Source: Faecalicatena sp. Marseille-Q4148
GTDB taxonomy: Bacteria > Bacillota > Clostridia > Lachnospirales > Lachnospiraceae
Length of the DNA stretch: 64,000 nucleotides
Reading direction: 5' to 3'
Assembly (NCBI GenBank): GCA_018228665.1
Contig: CP073692.1
Coordinates: forward strand, 2,368,046 to 2,432,045
Part shown: piece after piece, positions 8,137-15,518 of the stretch
How positions within the stretch are numbered: position 1 is the first letter of the stretch
Layout of the letters: each line of letters begins with the position of its first letter
Made by a program: the position numbers and the translations under genes
Notes under the pieces: generated by a model
Seen by the model: only the letters and a program-made list of their open reading frames with translations
What the model was told of the DNA's origin: nothing
Databases searched by the model: none

Positions 8137-8751
8137 ATGAAAAACACAAATGGAAAAATTATGAAGCTGGCACAGACAGCACTGATGGCAGCATTATGTT
8201 ATGTATCTTTTACATTTTTACAGATTAAAATTCCGATGCCGGGCGGAGCAGATGCAACGTCTCTTCATATTGGAAATGCATTTTGCGTATTAGGAGCGCT
8301 TTTCCTCGGCGGATGGTATGGAGGTATGGCAGGAGCCATCGGTATGACGATTGCCGATCTTATGGATCCAATCTATATCGTAGGAGCGCCAAAGACATTT
8401 GTATTGAAATTATGTATCGGATTGATTACAGGATTTGTGGCACATCAAATTGCCCATATCAATGAGAGTACAGATAAAAAATATGTATTTAAGTGGAGTG
8501 TGATCGCGTCAGTCGCAGGACTTGGATTCAATGTTGTGGCAGATCCGCTTGTAGGATATCTCTATAAACAATATATCCTGGGACAGCCGCAGGAGATGGC
8601 AAGCGTTCTGGCGAAATGGAGTACTGCAACAACATTTGTCAATGCAGTTGTTTCTGTAATTTTAGTTGGATTTATGTACAATGCGCTTAGACCGGTTTTG
8701 ATTAAAACAGGAATTCTTGTCACAAGAGGAACTGTTCACAGAAATGCATAG
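8137..8751 (+). CDS. ECF transporter S component (vitamin/cofactor uptake)
   Basis: Substrate-binding membrane subunit of an energy-coupling-factor importer; it would work with a shared EcfA/A'/T module, absent from this window. About six hydrophobic segments are visible. The N-terminal AQTALMAALCYVSFTFLQIK, GNAFCVLGALFLGGWYGGM and ADLMDPIYIVGAPKTF regions fit the riboflavin/pantothenate-type ECF S families. The substrate cannot be named. ATG 8137 (MKNTNGK) is preferred over the GTG at 8110 because AAAGGAGGAA lies directly upstream. 204 aa is typical. It is monocistronic, ending at a shared hairpin with rubrerythrin. Confidence 0.87.
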   Translation: MKNTNGKIMKLAQTALMAALCYVSFTFLQIKIPMPGGADATSLHIGNAFCVLGALFLGGWYGGMAGAIGMTIADLMDPIYIVGAPKTFVLKLCIGLITGFVAHQIAHINESTDKKYVFKWSVIASVAGLGFNVVADPLVGYLYKQYILGQPQEMASVLAKWSTATTFVNAVVSVILVGFMYNALRPVLIKTGILVTRGTVHRNA

Positions 8752-8792
8752 TGAATCTTTGAAATAATTTTATTTTTAATGAAGTAAAGAAG

Positions 8793-8831
8793 AGGGATGC
8801 CGAATCAATCATCATTTGATCTGGCATCCCT
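8793..8831. terminator. bidirectional hairpin between convergent genes
   Basis: AGGGATGCC (8793-8801) pairs with GGCATCCCT (8823-8831). Inner ATCAA/TTGAT pairing extends the stem. It lies between the ECF gene and rubrerythrin. Confidence 0.65.
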
Positions 8832-8863
8832 TTGAATTACTTATTAGATATTAAGACTTCTGA

Positions 8864-9406
8864 TTAGCCGAAGTATCTCTTTAACAGACCTTCGAATGCT
8901 TTTCCGTGACGAGCTTCGTCTCTAGCCATCTCATGAACTGTATCATGGATTGCATCAAGGTTAGCAGCTTTAGCACGTTTAGCAAGGTCAAATTTACCTG
9001 CTGTAGCGCCATTCTCAGCTTCAACTCTCATCTCAAGGTTTTTCTTTGTGCTGTCTGTTACAACTTCACCTAATAATTCAGCGAATTTTGCAGCATGCTC
9101 TGCTTCTTCGTAAGCAGCTTTTTCCCAGTAAAGTCCGATTTCCGGATATCCTTCTCTGTGAGCTACTCTAGCCATTGCAAGGTACATACCAACTTCTGAA
9201 CATTCACCTTCGAAGTTAGCTCTTAAATCAGCGATGATATCTTCGCTTACGCCCTGAGCTACTCCAACAACATGCTCTGCTGCCCAAGTTCTTTCGCCAG
9301 CCATTTCCTGGAATTTCTCTGCCGGAACGTGGCACTGTGGACATTCAGCTGGTGCATTTTCTCCTTCATAAACATAACCGCATACTGTACAAACCCATTT
9401 TTTCAT
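8864..9406 (-). CDS. rubrerythrin, reverse type (rubredoxin domain first)
   Basis: Peroxide and oxygen scavenger of anaerobes: a rubredoxin-like iron site passes electrons to a ferritin-like diiron site. The rubredoxin module is at the N terminus ([10 protein letters not shown], then CPQCH), opposite to classical rubrerythrin. The four-helix domain follows with [32 protein letters not shown] and [12 protein letters not shown], supplying the Glu and His ligands. 180 aa. ATG 9406 is chosen over 9415 because AAGGAGA ends right against 9415, while 9406 has 9-nt spacing. It lies 98 bp downstream of perR in the same direction, with its own PerR-like operator. Confidence 0.95.
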   Translation of the reverse strand: MKKWVCTVCGYVYEGENAPAECPQCHVPAEKFQEMAGERTWAAEHVVGVAQGVSEDIIADLRANFEGECSEVGMYLAMARVAHREGYPEIGLYWEKAAYEEAEHAAKFAELLGEVVTDSTKKNLEMRVEAENGATAGKFDLAKRAKAANLDAIHDTVHEMARDEARHGKAFEGLLKRYFG

Positions 9407-9460
9407 TGTGATCATTCTCCTTTTCTTTATTAAAAAATATTTTTGTTTTGAATTGATAAT

Positions 9461-9473
9461 AGTAATTGTTACT
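9461..9473. promoter_or_regulatory. candidate PerR operator before rubrerythrin
   Basis: AGTAATTGTTACT (9461-9473) inside ATAATAGTAATTGTTACT. It is almost identical to the site before perR (9972-9984) and lies 55 bp upstream of the rubrerythrin start. Confidence 0.65.
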
Positions 9474-9504
9474 GATATTAATTTACCATATTCTTACTGT
9501 AATG

Positions 9505-9942
9505 TCAAGACTTTTTGGATAATTTTTCGTTTTGGTTTTCGATTGTCTGCTCAGCCGCATGCTTCAGGCATTCGCCGCATTTACCATAGAAAACAATATT
9601 ATGCTTTTCGATTTTTCCGTCAAAGTTTTTCTCTGCAAGTTCATTGATGTGATCCATTGTATCGATATCAAGATCAAACAATCGGTTACATTCGGAACAG
9701 TAGAAGTGGTAATGTGGTTCAGTCCTTCCGTCAAAGCGGTCACCACCATCGGAGGTTGTGATTTTTGTAGCCTCACCGATATCGGCAAGCAGATTCAGAT
9801 TGCGATAGACAGTTCCAAGACTGATGTTCGGAAAATCTTTTCGAACATGCGTATATACCATATCTGCAGTTGGATGTTCTTTCGTAGAATTTAGAAATTC
9901 TTTGATCGATTCGCGCTGCCTGCTGTATTTTAATGCAGCCAT
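9505..9942 (-). CDS. perR: peroxide-responsive repressor PerR (Fur family)
   Basis: Metal-dependent repressor that loses DNA binding when peroxide oxidises its iron-liganding His. 145 aa. It has the winged-helix SLGTVYRNLNLL recognition region and the regulatory-site residues matching B. subtilis PerR: His in KEHPTAD, Asp in DRFDG, the two His of EPHYHFYC, and Asp in LFDLD. Two zinc-structural CxxC pairs (CSEC, CGEC) follow. The Asp rather than Glu in RFD argues for PerR over Fur. AAAGGAGG precedes ATG 9942. It lies upstream of rubrerythrin, its likely target, and matching palindromes precede both genes. Confidence 0.93.
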   Translation of the reverse strand: MAALKYSRQRESIKEFLNSTKEHPTADMVYTHVRKDFPNISLGTVYRNLNLLADIGEATKITTSDGGDRFDGRTEPHYHFYCSECNRLFDLDIDTMDHINELAEKNFDGKIEKHNIVFYGKCGECLKHAAEQTIENQNEKLSKKS

Positions 9943-9971
9943 ACAATGTCCTCCTTTCTAGCTTTAATAAT

Positions 9972-9984
9972 AGTAATGATTACT
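9972..9984. promoter_or_regulatory. candidate PerR operator before perR (autoregulation)
   Basis: AGTAATGATTACT (9972-9984), a 5-bp inverted repeat around 3 bp, within ATAATAGTAATGATTACT. It shares 16 of 18 bases with the element before rubrerythrin. Confidence 0.65.
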
Positions 9985-10124
9985 TTTATTGTATTTTAGT
10001 TTATTCATGTACAGAAGTCAATACAATCATGCAAAATGTAACAATTTGTAATAATTTATATGTTTTATGTATAAAAAATGACAAATCATCCATAATATGT
10101 CGATAGAAAATCCTTATAAAAACG

Positions 10125-10184
10125 TTGACAAACGGAGTTTATATGTTAGAATATAAAACGTAACAAATGTAACATTTATGTAAC
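10125..10184 (+). promoter_or_regulatory. sigma-A promoter with WalR-like box for the NlpC/P60 gene
   Basis: TTGACA (10125-10130), 16-bp spacer, TAGAAT (10147-10152). Just downstream are CGTAAC (10159-10164), TGTAAC (10168-10173) and TGTAAC (10179-10184). The last two are separated by exactly 5 bp, matching the WalR consensus TGTWAH-N5-TGTWAH. The box covers the start of transcription. Confidence 0.5.
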
Positions 10185-10214
10185 AATTTTAAAATGCATA
10201 ATGGAGGGAGATTT

Positions 10215-11144
10215 ATGTATTCAAAATCACTGAAGTATGGACTGCTTGCAGCGGCGCTTACAGGAACGGTATTCTGGACCGGTAAGCAGGCATTTGCGGC
10301 AGATACAGAAGAGAAGCTTGCTGAGCCGAAAACAGGATCAGCAATGATATTGAATGACGGTGATTCTTCCGGTCAAGTGATAGAAACAGAAGAATATGTC
10401 ACACCAACCGAAGAGGGTGAGTATTTAGATATGGGCTTTACGAATGTAGATGAAGGAAGTTTTCTTTATATAAGAAGTGAAGCCACAAAAGAAAGTGAAT
10501 GGGTTGGTAAACTTTATCCGGATTGTGCTGTCCATGTCCAGGGAGCTGTGGGAGAGTGGATTCCGGTAGAATCAGGCGGAGTGACAGGATATGTGAAGTC
10601 AGAATTCCTTCTAACAGGAAATGATGCACAGGCAAAGGCAGAGGAACTGATAGGTGAAGCGGCTGCAAGGGGAGAAGCGGTTGCGAAACCGGAAGAGACT
10701 GTATTTGCCTATGCACAGTCACGGGAAGCGGAAGCAGCAGCCATTGCAGAAGCTCAGGCAGCAGAAGCAGCCGCCCGGGAAGCAGCGATACAGTCTCAGT
10801 TACCTGCAGGTCAGGCAGTTGTTGATTTTGCCTGTCAGTTTATTGGTAATCCTTATGTGTGGGGTGGAACAAGCTTGACAAATGGAGCGGACTGTTCAGG
10901 TTTTGTACAGGCGGTGTATGCGAATTTTGGAATTAGTATGCCAAGAACATCGAGTCAGATGAGAAGTGCCGGCGTGGAAGTTTCCTTTGAACAGGCGATT
11001 CCGGGAGATGTATTTTGTTATGAAGGACATGTCGGAATTTATATAGGCGATGGTCAAATTGTTAATGCAATTGATGAAACACATGGTATTGGAATTTCGT
11101 CAGCAACCTACACGAACATTATCACAATTCGGCGACTGGTGTAG
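10215..11144 (+). CDS. secreted NlpC/P60 peptidoglycan endopeptidase with SH3 domain
   Basis: Cell-wall hydrolase cutting peptide stems. Domains in order are a signal peptide (KYGLLAAALTGTVFWTGKQAFA), an acidic segment, an SH3b domain (about residues 75-140, ending GYVKSEFL), an Ala/Glu-rich helical linker (about 145-195), and a C-terminal NlpC/P60 domain. The active site is visible as catalytic Cys in GADCSGFVQAVY, His in GHVGIYIG, and a polar third residue near VNAID. ATG 10215 is chosen because GGAGGGAG lies just before it; the in-frame ATG at 10194 lies upstream of that site. The promoter region carries a WalR-like box, fitting autolysin control. Confidence 0.93.
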   Translation: MYSKSLKYGLLAAALTGTVFWTGKQAFAADTEEKLAEPKTGSAMILNDGDSSGQVIETEEYVTPTEEGEYLDMGFTNVDEGSFLYIRSEATKESEWVGKLYPDCAVHVQGAVGEWIPVESGGVTGYVKSEFLLTGNDAQAKAEELIGEAAARGEAVAKPEETVFAYAQSREAEAAAIAEAQAAEAAAREAAIQSQLPAGQAVVDFACQFIGNPYVWGGTSLTNGADCSGFVQAVYANFGISMPRTSSQMRSAGVEVSFEQAIPGDVFCYEGHVGIYIGDGQIVNAIDETHGIGISSATYTNIITIRRLV

Positions 11145-11172
11145 ACAACGTCGAATGATAGGGAAAAGGAAA

Positions 11173-11202
11173 GAGCATCTTCGACAAGATGTTCTTTTTT
11201 TT
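11173..11202 (+). terminator. terminator after the NlpC/P60 gene
   Basis: GAGCATCTT, loop CGAC, AAGATGTTC, then TTTTTTTT (11173-11202). Confidence 0.85.
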
Positions 11203-11318
11203 GTGAAATTGTCAGATGCGTGGAAATAAGAAAATGTCGAAAACTGTAAAGGAGCAATGTACAAAGTGCATAAATTTTAGGAAAAAAGAAAGAAAATTGT
11301 CAAAACAGGTTTTCCGTA

Positions 11319-11415
11319 TTATCCACATAGAAAAAACCGAAAATAGTGGAAAAAGCTATAATCCACATTACTTATCCACATTATCCACACTGTTTGATGT
11401 GGATTTTGTGGATTA
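11319..11415. promoter_or_regulatory. cluster of six DnaA-box-like sites
   Basis: Perfect TTATCCACA at 11319-11327, 11372-11380 and 11381-11389 (the last two abut), and TAATCCACA at 11359-11367. On the other strand are TGTGGATTA at 11407-11415 and the weaker TGTGGATTT at 11398-11406. No dnaA, dnaN, rpmH or gyrB is nearby, so this is not a classic oriC. The sites lie in a 500-bp gap between the NlpC/P60 terminator and the DUF1858 promoter. The rest of the gap is AT-rich and holds 0A-like heptamers and the palindrome listed separately. Confidence 0.7.
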
Positions 11416-11493
11416 TTTAGGGGAGAAAAAGAACGGATGTTTTGTTTAGATATAATAAAAATAGAATTTTGTCGAAAAAAAAGGAAAAAGATA

Positions 11494-11512
11494 TTGACAT
11501 TTGAGATGTCAA
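11494..11512. repeat. 19-bp inverted repeat
   Basis: TTGACAT, spacer TTGAG, ATGTCAA (11494-11512), a perfect 7-bp inverted repeat. The left arm resembles a -35 box, but no good -10 follows at the usual distance. It could be a regulator site. Confidence 0.5.
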
Positions 11513-11583
11513 AATATGACAAAATTTTCAATTAAAATGTATAGACAATTAAAAAGGTAAAAGAATAAATTTTTTGGTCGCAG

Positions 11584-11612
11584 TTGATAATTTATAGAAG
11601 CCGTATTATAAT
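11584..11612 (+). promoter_or_regulatory. sigma-A promoter of the DUF1858 gene
   Basis: TTGATA (11584-11589), 17-bp spacer, TATAAT (11607-11612). It overlaps a spurious upstream ATG at 11613, which shows that ATG is not the start codon. Confidence 0.75.
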
Positions 11613-11645
11613 ATGGATTATGTAATAGAAAAGGAGGAAGTTGAA

Positions 11646-11855
11646 ATGGCAGCTAGAATTTCTAAAGAGATTACAATCGGTGAATTACTGAGAATGAATC
11701 CGGAAGTAGCTCCAATCCTTATGGAGATCGGAATGCACTGTCTTGGATGCCCATCTGCTCAGATGGAATCACTGGAAGAAGCAGCTATGGTTCATGGTAT
11801 TGATCCAGTGTTATTAGAAGAGAAGATCAATGCATTTTTAGAGGCAAATGCTTAG
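11646..11855 (+). CDS. DUF1858 / hybrid-cluster-associated redox disulfide protein
   Basis: 69-aa single-domain protein of the DUF1858 family (also described as a redox disulfide domain associated with hybrid cluster protein). The hallmark is [18 protein letters not shown] with its CxxC pair. Small proteins of this type are common in anaerobic Clostridia and are presumed thiol-redox or metal-handling partners; the biochemical role is not established. AAGGAGGAA lies 6 nt before ATG 11646. It is monocistronic, between its own promoter and a strong terminator. Confidence 0.9.
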   Translation: MAARISKEITIGELLRMNPEVAPILMEIGMHCLGCPSAQMESLEEAAMVHGIDPVLLEEKINAFLEANA

Positions 11856-11875
11856 TCGGATAAGAATATAAAAAA

Positions 11876-11912
11876 GAAGCTGTCGCAGATTTTGGGACAG
11901 CTTCTTTTTTTT
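11876..11912 (+). terminator. terminator between the DUF1858 gene and mecA
   Basis: GAAGCTGTC (11876-11884) pairs with GACAGCTTC (11896-11904), followed by eight T. It abuts the 3' end of mecA on the other strand and may serve both. Confidence 0.88.
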
Positions 11913-11913
11913 G

Positions 11914-12624
11914 CTAAATGGCCGCTAATGTCTGAACAGCCATACCAGATACGATCAGTTCACAATGTTCTTCCAGATAAGCAAGAGATGCAGAGGATGC
12001 TTTCTCTAAAGATCCGTATTCTGTCAGCATGTTGCAGATCCGGTTGAAATCAGTGTCAGAGAGATCTGACTTGGTGACTGCAAGCAGATATAGTTCACTT
12101 TTATGATCTTTGTACAAAGTACTGGCTCCATAGTACATCGGTGCAAGTAAATGGGATGCTTCGATGACACTGTCAAGATTGCCGAAGGAGAACAGCCTTA
12201 CAGACGGCTTTGGCGCCGGTGGTGTCTCAGGAACTTTGGCAACTGCATTCTTTACTTTATCTAGTATATCAAGGAGCTGTTCTGCACCTTCGAGTTTTTC
12301 AAGGACAGCCTGCTTCTTGGCATCTGTTGTATCAGACGGAGAAGGAGCAAACTTAGAGAACCGGGTATCCAGTTCTTCTGGGTCCTCTACTTTCGTAATT
12401 ATCAGTACAATGGAATCTGCCGAAGGAATTGCCTCGATCATCAGAGGCATGTCATCTGCCTCGAATCCAAATTCAGAGGATGCCTGCTGCATCATATCCT
12501 GGAAAAGTGATTTTGCTTTTTCAGATCCGTATGCCAATTCACTGAGTTTCAGGTGGCGGTCATCGAGATCTGCTCGAGTCAACGTACAACGTATCTGGTT
12601 GTCGTTTATTTTTTCAATTTTCAT
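11914..12624 (-). CDS. mecA: ClpC adaptor protein MecA
   Basis: Adaptor that delivers substrates to the ClpC/ClpP protease and helps assemble the ClpC hexamer. 236 aa with the typical two-part layout: an N-terminal substrate-binding domain starting MKIEKINDNQIRCTLTRADL, a charged Pro-rich linker (PETPPAPKP), and a C-terminal domain with RLFSFGNLDSVIEASHLL and a C-terminal EEHCELIVSGMAVQTL. The start is ATG 12624; extending upstream adds a Phe-rich stretch with no support. In competent bacilli it controls ComK; in Clostridia its targets are little known. Confidence 0.92.
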   Translation of the reverse strand: MKIEKINDNQIRCTLTRADLDDRHLKLSELAYGSEKAKSLFQDMMQQASSEFGFEADDMPLMIEAIPSADSIVLIITKVEDPEELDTRFSKFAPSPSDTTDAKKQAVLEKLEGAEQLLDILDKVKNAVAKVPETPPAPKPSVRLFSFGNLDSVIEASHLLAPMYYGASTLYKDHKSELYLLAVTKSDLSDTDFNRICNMLTEYGSLEKASSASLAYLEEHCELIVSGMAVQTLAAI

Positions 12625-12753
12625 AGCATCACTTCCTTCTATCAATAAGATATTCTTACTTTTTAATAGTATAAACAAAAAATAAAAAAATGTAAAGAAA
12701 AACGGCAGAAAGTTATATATATGGAATTTTAATGAAAAAAAAGATAAAAAGGC

Positions 12754-12782
12754 TTGCAAAAGAGGAAAGAAATTCGTATAAT
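12754..12782 (+). promoter_or_regulatory. sigma-A promoter with a long leader
   Basis: TTGCAA (12754-12759), 17-bp spacer, TATAAT (12777-12782). The next start codon is about 310 nt away. The leader contains AAAGGAGGA (12825-12833) with no usable start codon after it, and an inverted repeat AACAGACAT/ATGTCTGTT (13007-13015 and 13050-13058). Confidence 0.6.
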
Positions 12783-13096
12783 TTCCACAAGAAGATAGTA
12801 TATTCTACGGCTGTGTCTACAGAGAAAGGAGGATATACTTAGAACTCACATATCATTAACGAATCTGAAAGAAATTTTGTCTATTATTTTTAATCTGTTT
12901 TATTTCAATGCCATTTCCGGCAATTAATCATCAAGAGAAAATACTTAAAGTAATTAGAACAGAACGTTACTTATTAATTTGATTCAGTACTATCTTCGGA
13001 TAAGCAAACAGACATATCATGTAATAATATATCACAAGCCTTATGGAGAATGTCTGTTACAGCGGCAGCCGTTATCATTTTAGAAAGGATCATACT

Positions 13097-13306
13097 ATGG
13101 GGGTGGATCAGGACAAATATCAGGAGCTGTTTAAAGAACTGTCACTGTATGAGAAATATGGGATTCCGATTATGATGGATGGAAAACCGGCAAGCCCGAT
13201 GCAGATTACAACAGCCCATATGGTAAAGGAAGAAAAGAGCTATATGAGAGATTATATCCTTGATAACGACGGACATATCAGTGAACTTTGCTTTTACACA
13301 TTGTAG
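13097..13306 (+). CDS. small hypothetical protein
   Basis: 69 aa, charged, no membrane segment or signal peptide. Contains KYGIPIMMDGKPASPMQIT and ends SELCFYTL. AGAAAGGA lies 7 nt before ATG 13097, which is preferred over the unsupported in-frame ATG at 13043. I do not recognise the family. It is transcribed with a roughly 300-nt leader. It might be co-transcribed with the GH18 gene 120 bp downstream, though that gene has its own promoter. Confidence 0.6.
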   Translation: MGVDQDKYQELFKELSLYEKYGIPIMMDGKPASPMQITTAHMVKEEKSYMRDYILDNDGHISELCFYTL

Positions 13307-13360
13307 AAGAATCGAACTCAATGCCCCGAGGATGCTTTGTCTGTTTTTAGGAGGAGAAAT

Positions 13361-13403
13361 TGTCGAAATAGTTAATGACGAATAAGTAAAATATTGTTAT
13401 AAT
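13361..13403 (+). promoter_or_regulatory. promoter with two 0A-like boxes before the GH18 gene
   Basis: TGTCGAA (13361-13367) and TGACGAA (13376-13382) both fit the Spo0A box core TGNCGAA. The second overlaps the -35 position of a TATAAT at 13398-13403. This geometry is seen at Spo0A-activated sigma-A promoters. Confidence 0.5.
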
Positions 13404-13425
13404 AAGGTCTGACAGGAGGGATTAA

Positions 13426-15378
13426 ATGGACGAACAAAGAAGAACAGAGAATCATCCTGAAAGACGCCGATCATCCGAGAGAAATTCGCAGGAAGTCAGA
13501 CCGCGACGCCGGATGGAAGACAGGACGCAGATGGATGTGAGGAATAATGAACATGCGAGAAGAGTGAATTCCGGCAGAGCTTCAAATACAGGAAGAAAGA
13601 GAAAGAATTCACGCAGAAGACGCAGACGAAATGCAATCATCCGAGTAGGAGTATTATTATTCCTGATTGTGATAGCCCTTGGAACAGCTTTATTTTGGTT
13701 GAGATATGGCCCATCGAAGGAGAAAGCAGATAAGAAAGAATATTATGGAATCAATCAGGAAAACCAGCTTGCTGTCATTGTTGGAACAGAGAATCTGAAA
13801 GCGCAGGGAATGCTTTATGATGGCAGACCGTATATTGAGTATACTGCCGTCAGAGATTATGTGAATGAGCGATTCTACTGGGATGCGAATGAGAATATTT
13901 TACTTTATACGTTGCCGACAGATGTTGTTTCTGTGGGAGTCGGAAGCAGTGAGTATACAGTAGGAACAGCAGTGAATGCTGAAGAATATGTGATCTTGAA
14001 AACAGAAGGACCTACTGCATATATTGCTCTTGACTTTGTACAAAAGTATACGAATTTTGATTATGAGATGTTTCAAAATCCGAACCGTGTTGTCATTACA
14101 GCAGGATTTGGAGAAATTAAGGAAGCAGTTGTCCGGAAAGATACGCAGGTTCGCGTACGCGGCGGTGTGAAAAGTCCGGTACTAACGGAACTCAGTAAGA
14201 AGGATAAGGTTACATTTATTGAGAATGAAGGCGATTGGAAAAAAGTCCGTACCAATGATGGATATATCGGTTATGTGAAAGGAAATTGCCTGAAGAAAGA
14301 GCAGGTAAAGAAGTTATCGCGTGCTTTTGAAGAACCGCAGTTTACGAGTATCAAAAGAGACCGTACGATTAATATGGCATGGAATATGGTAACGAACCAG
14401 AGCGCTAATTCCGGTGTGCTTGAGACAATCGCGAATACAAAAGGTCTTACAACGCTTGTTCCGACATGGTTTTCTGTGCAGGATACGATGGGGAATCTGA
14501 TTTCTATCGCGAGTCCGGAATATGTGAATTATGCACATCAGTCCGGAATTGAAGTGTGGGCGATGGTTAATGATTTTGACCATGGGTTTGGCGGTCTTAC
14601 GACAGCAGAAGAGATTCAAGAGATGCTAAGCTACACTTCAAGACGTGAGAACCTGACAAATCAGTTAATAGCTGCGGCAATTCAGACCGGTGTAGACGGA
14701 ATTAATGTGGATTTTGAGCATATTTATACAGAAGAAAGCGGATTCCATTTTATTCAGTTTATCAGGGAATTATCTGTGAAGTGCCGAAAGAATAATCTTG
14801 TATTATCTGTAGATAATTATGTGCCTCAGGGATATAATGCCCAGTACCACAGGAAAGAACAGGGAATTTTTGCTGATTATGTGGTCATTATGGGATATGA
14901 CGAACATCAAAGCAATTCTTACGAAAGCGGTTCGGTAGCTTCCTATGATTTTGTGAAGGAAGGAATTGAGAATACGCTGAAAGAAGTTCCGGCGGAGAAA
15001 GTAATCAATGCCGTTCCGTTCTATACAAGATTGTGGTCTGAACGTCCGAAAACCGAAGAAGAACTGGCGGAACAGAAAGACACAGAGGCGGCGAAATATC
15101 CGATGGCAATCGAATGTGAGACGCTTGGAATGTCAGATGCACAGGCGAGAGTAGCAGCGGCTGGAGTTACAGCTGTGTGGGATGAAGCTACGAGACAGAA
15201 TTATGCCGAGTGGGATGGTGCAGATGGAAAGAAATACAAGATATGGCTTGAAGATGCAGCATCGCTTGAAGAGAAGCTGAAATTGATGAAGGAATATCAA
15301 CTGGCGGGAACCGGCGCCTGGAGAATCGGATATGAAACTCCGGATATTTGGGAATTAATATTGAAATATGTAAATTAA
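13426..15378 (+). CDS. membrane-anchored SH3 / glycosyl hydrolase family 18 protein
   Basis: 650 aa. It has a very basic cytoplasmic N terminus (about 70 residues), a membrane anchor (AIIRVGVLLFLIVIALGTALFWL), and a copper-amine-oxidase-N-like region (about 105-225). An SH3b domain follows (about 237-290, ending GYIGYVKGNCL), then a GH18 barrel (about 310-645). The GH18 active-site motif is DGINVDFEHIY: catalytic Glu and the preceding Asp are present, but the middle Asp of DxxDxDxE is Asn. It is probably a peptidoglycan-directed glucosaminidase of the YaaH/SleL type. The promoter carries two Spo0A-like boxes, suggesting sporulation or stationary-phase expression. Confidence 0.9.
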   Translation: MDEQRRTENHPERRRSSERNSQEVRPRRRMEDRTQMDVRNNEHARRVNSGRASNTGRKRKNSRRRRRRNAIIRVGVLLFLIVIALGTALFWLRYGPSKEKADKKEYYGINQENQLAVIVGTENLKAQGMLYDGRPYIEYTAVRDYVNERFYWDANENILLYTLPTDVVSVGVGSSEYTVGTAVNAEEYVILKTEGPTAYIALDFVQKYTNFDYEMFQNPNRVVITAGFGEIKEAVVRKDTQVRVRGGVKSPVLTELSKKDKVTFIENEGDWKKVRTNDGYIGYVKGNCLKKEQVKKLSRAFEEPQFTSIKRDRTINMAWNMVTNQSANSGVLETIANTKGLTTLVPTWFSVQDTMGNLISIASPEYVNYAHQSGIEVWAMVNDFDHGFGGLTTAEEIQEMLSYTSRRENLTNQLIAAAIQTGVDGINVDFEHIYTEESGFHFIQFIRELSVKCRKNNLVLSVDNYVPQGYNAQYHRKEQGIFADYVVIMGYDEHQSNSYESGSVASYDFVKEGIENTLKEVPAEKVINAVPFYTRLWSERPKTEEELAEQKDTEAAKYPMAIECETLGMSDAQARVAAAGVTAVWDEATRQNYAEWDGADGKKYKIWLEDAASLEEKLKLMKEYQLAGTGAWRIGYETPDIWELILKYVN

Positions 15379-15394
15379 AATTCAAGAAATTGGA

Positions 15395-15470
15395 AATACT
15401 CCTTTCCGGACAAAACTGTGAGATGATCAGTATGATTAGCAAAGAGAATGTCTGGAAGGGAGTATTTTTT
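15395..15470 (+). terminator. long hairpin terminator
   Basis: 18-nt arms 15395-15412 and 15449-15466 (AATACTCC at one end, GGAGTATT at the other) pair with two G-T wobbles around a 36-nt loop, followed by T residues. Confidence 0.75.
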
Positions 15471-15518
15471 GTTTAAGTCAATGGCAGAGAAAATTTTTAA
15501 TCGGATAAGGAGAACGAA

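Noticed and set aside
10194-10214. Upstream ATG of the NlpC/P60 protein
   Set aside because: It lies before the GGAGGGAG ribosome site, which is correctly spaced for ATG 10215.
11319-11415. Calling the DnaA-box cluster oriC
   Set aside because: No dnaA, dnaN, recF, gyrB, rpmH or parB within the window; box cluster alone is not enough.
11613-11645. Upstream ATG extending the DUF1858 protein by 11 residues
   Set aside because: It lies directly after the -10 box TATAAT (11607-11612), before the expected transcript start; AAGGAGGAA supports ATG 11646.
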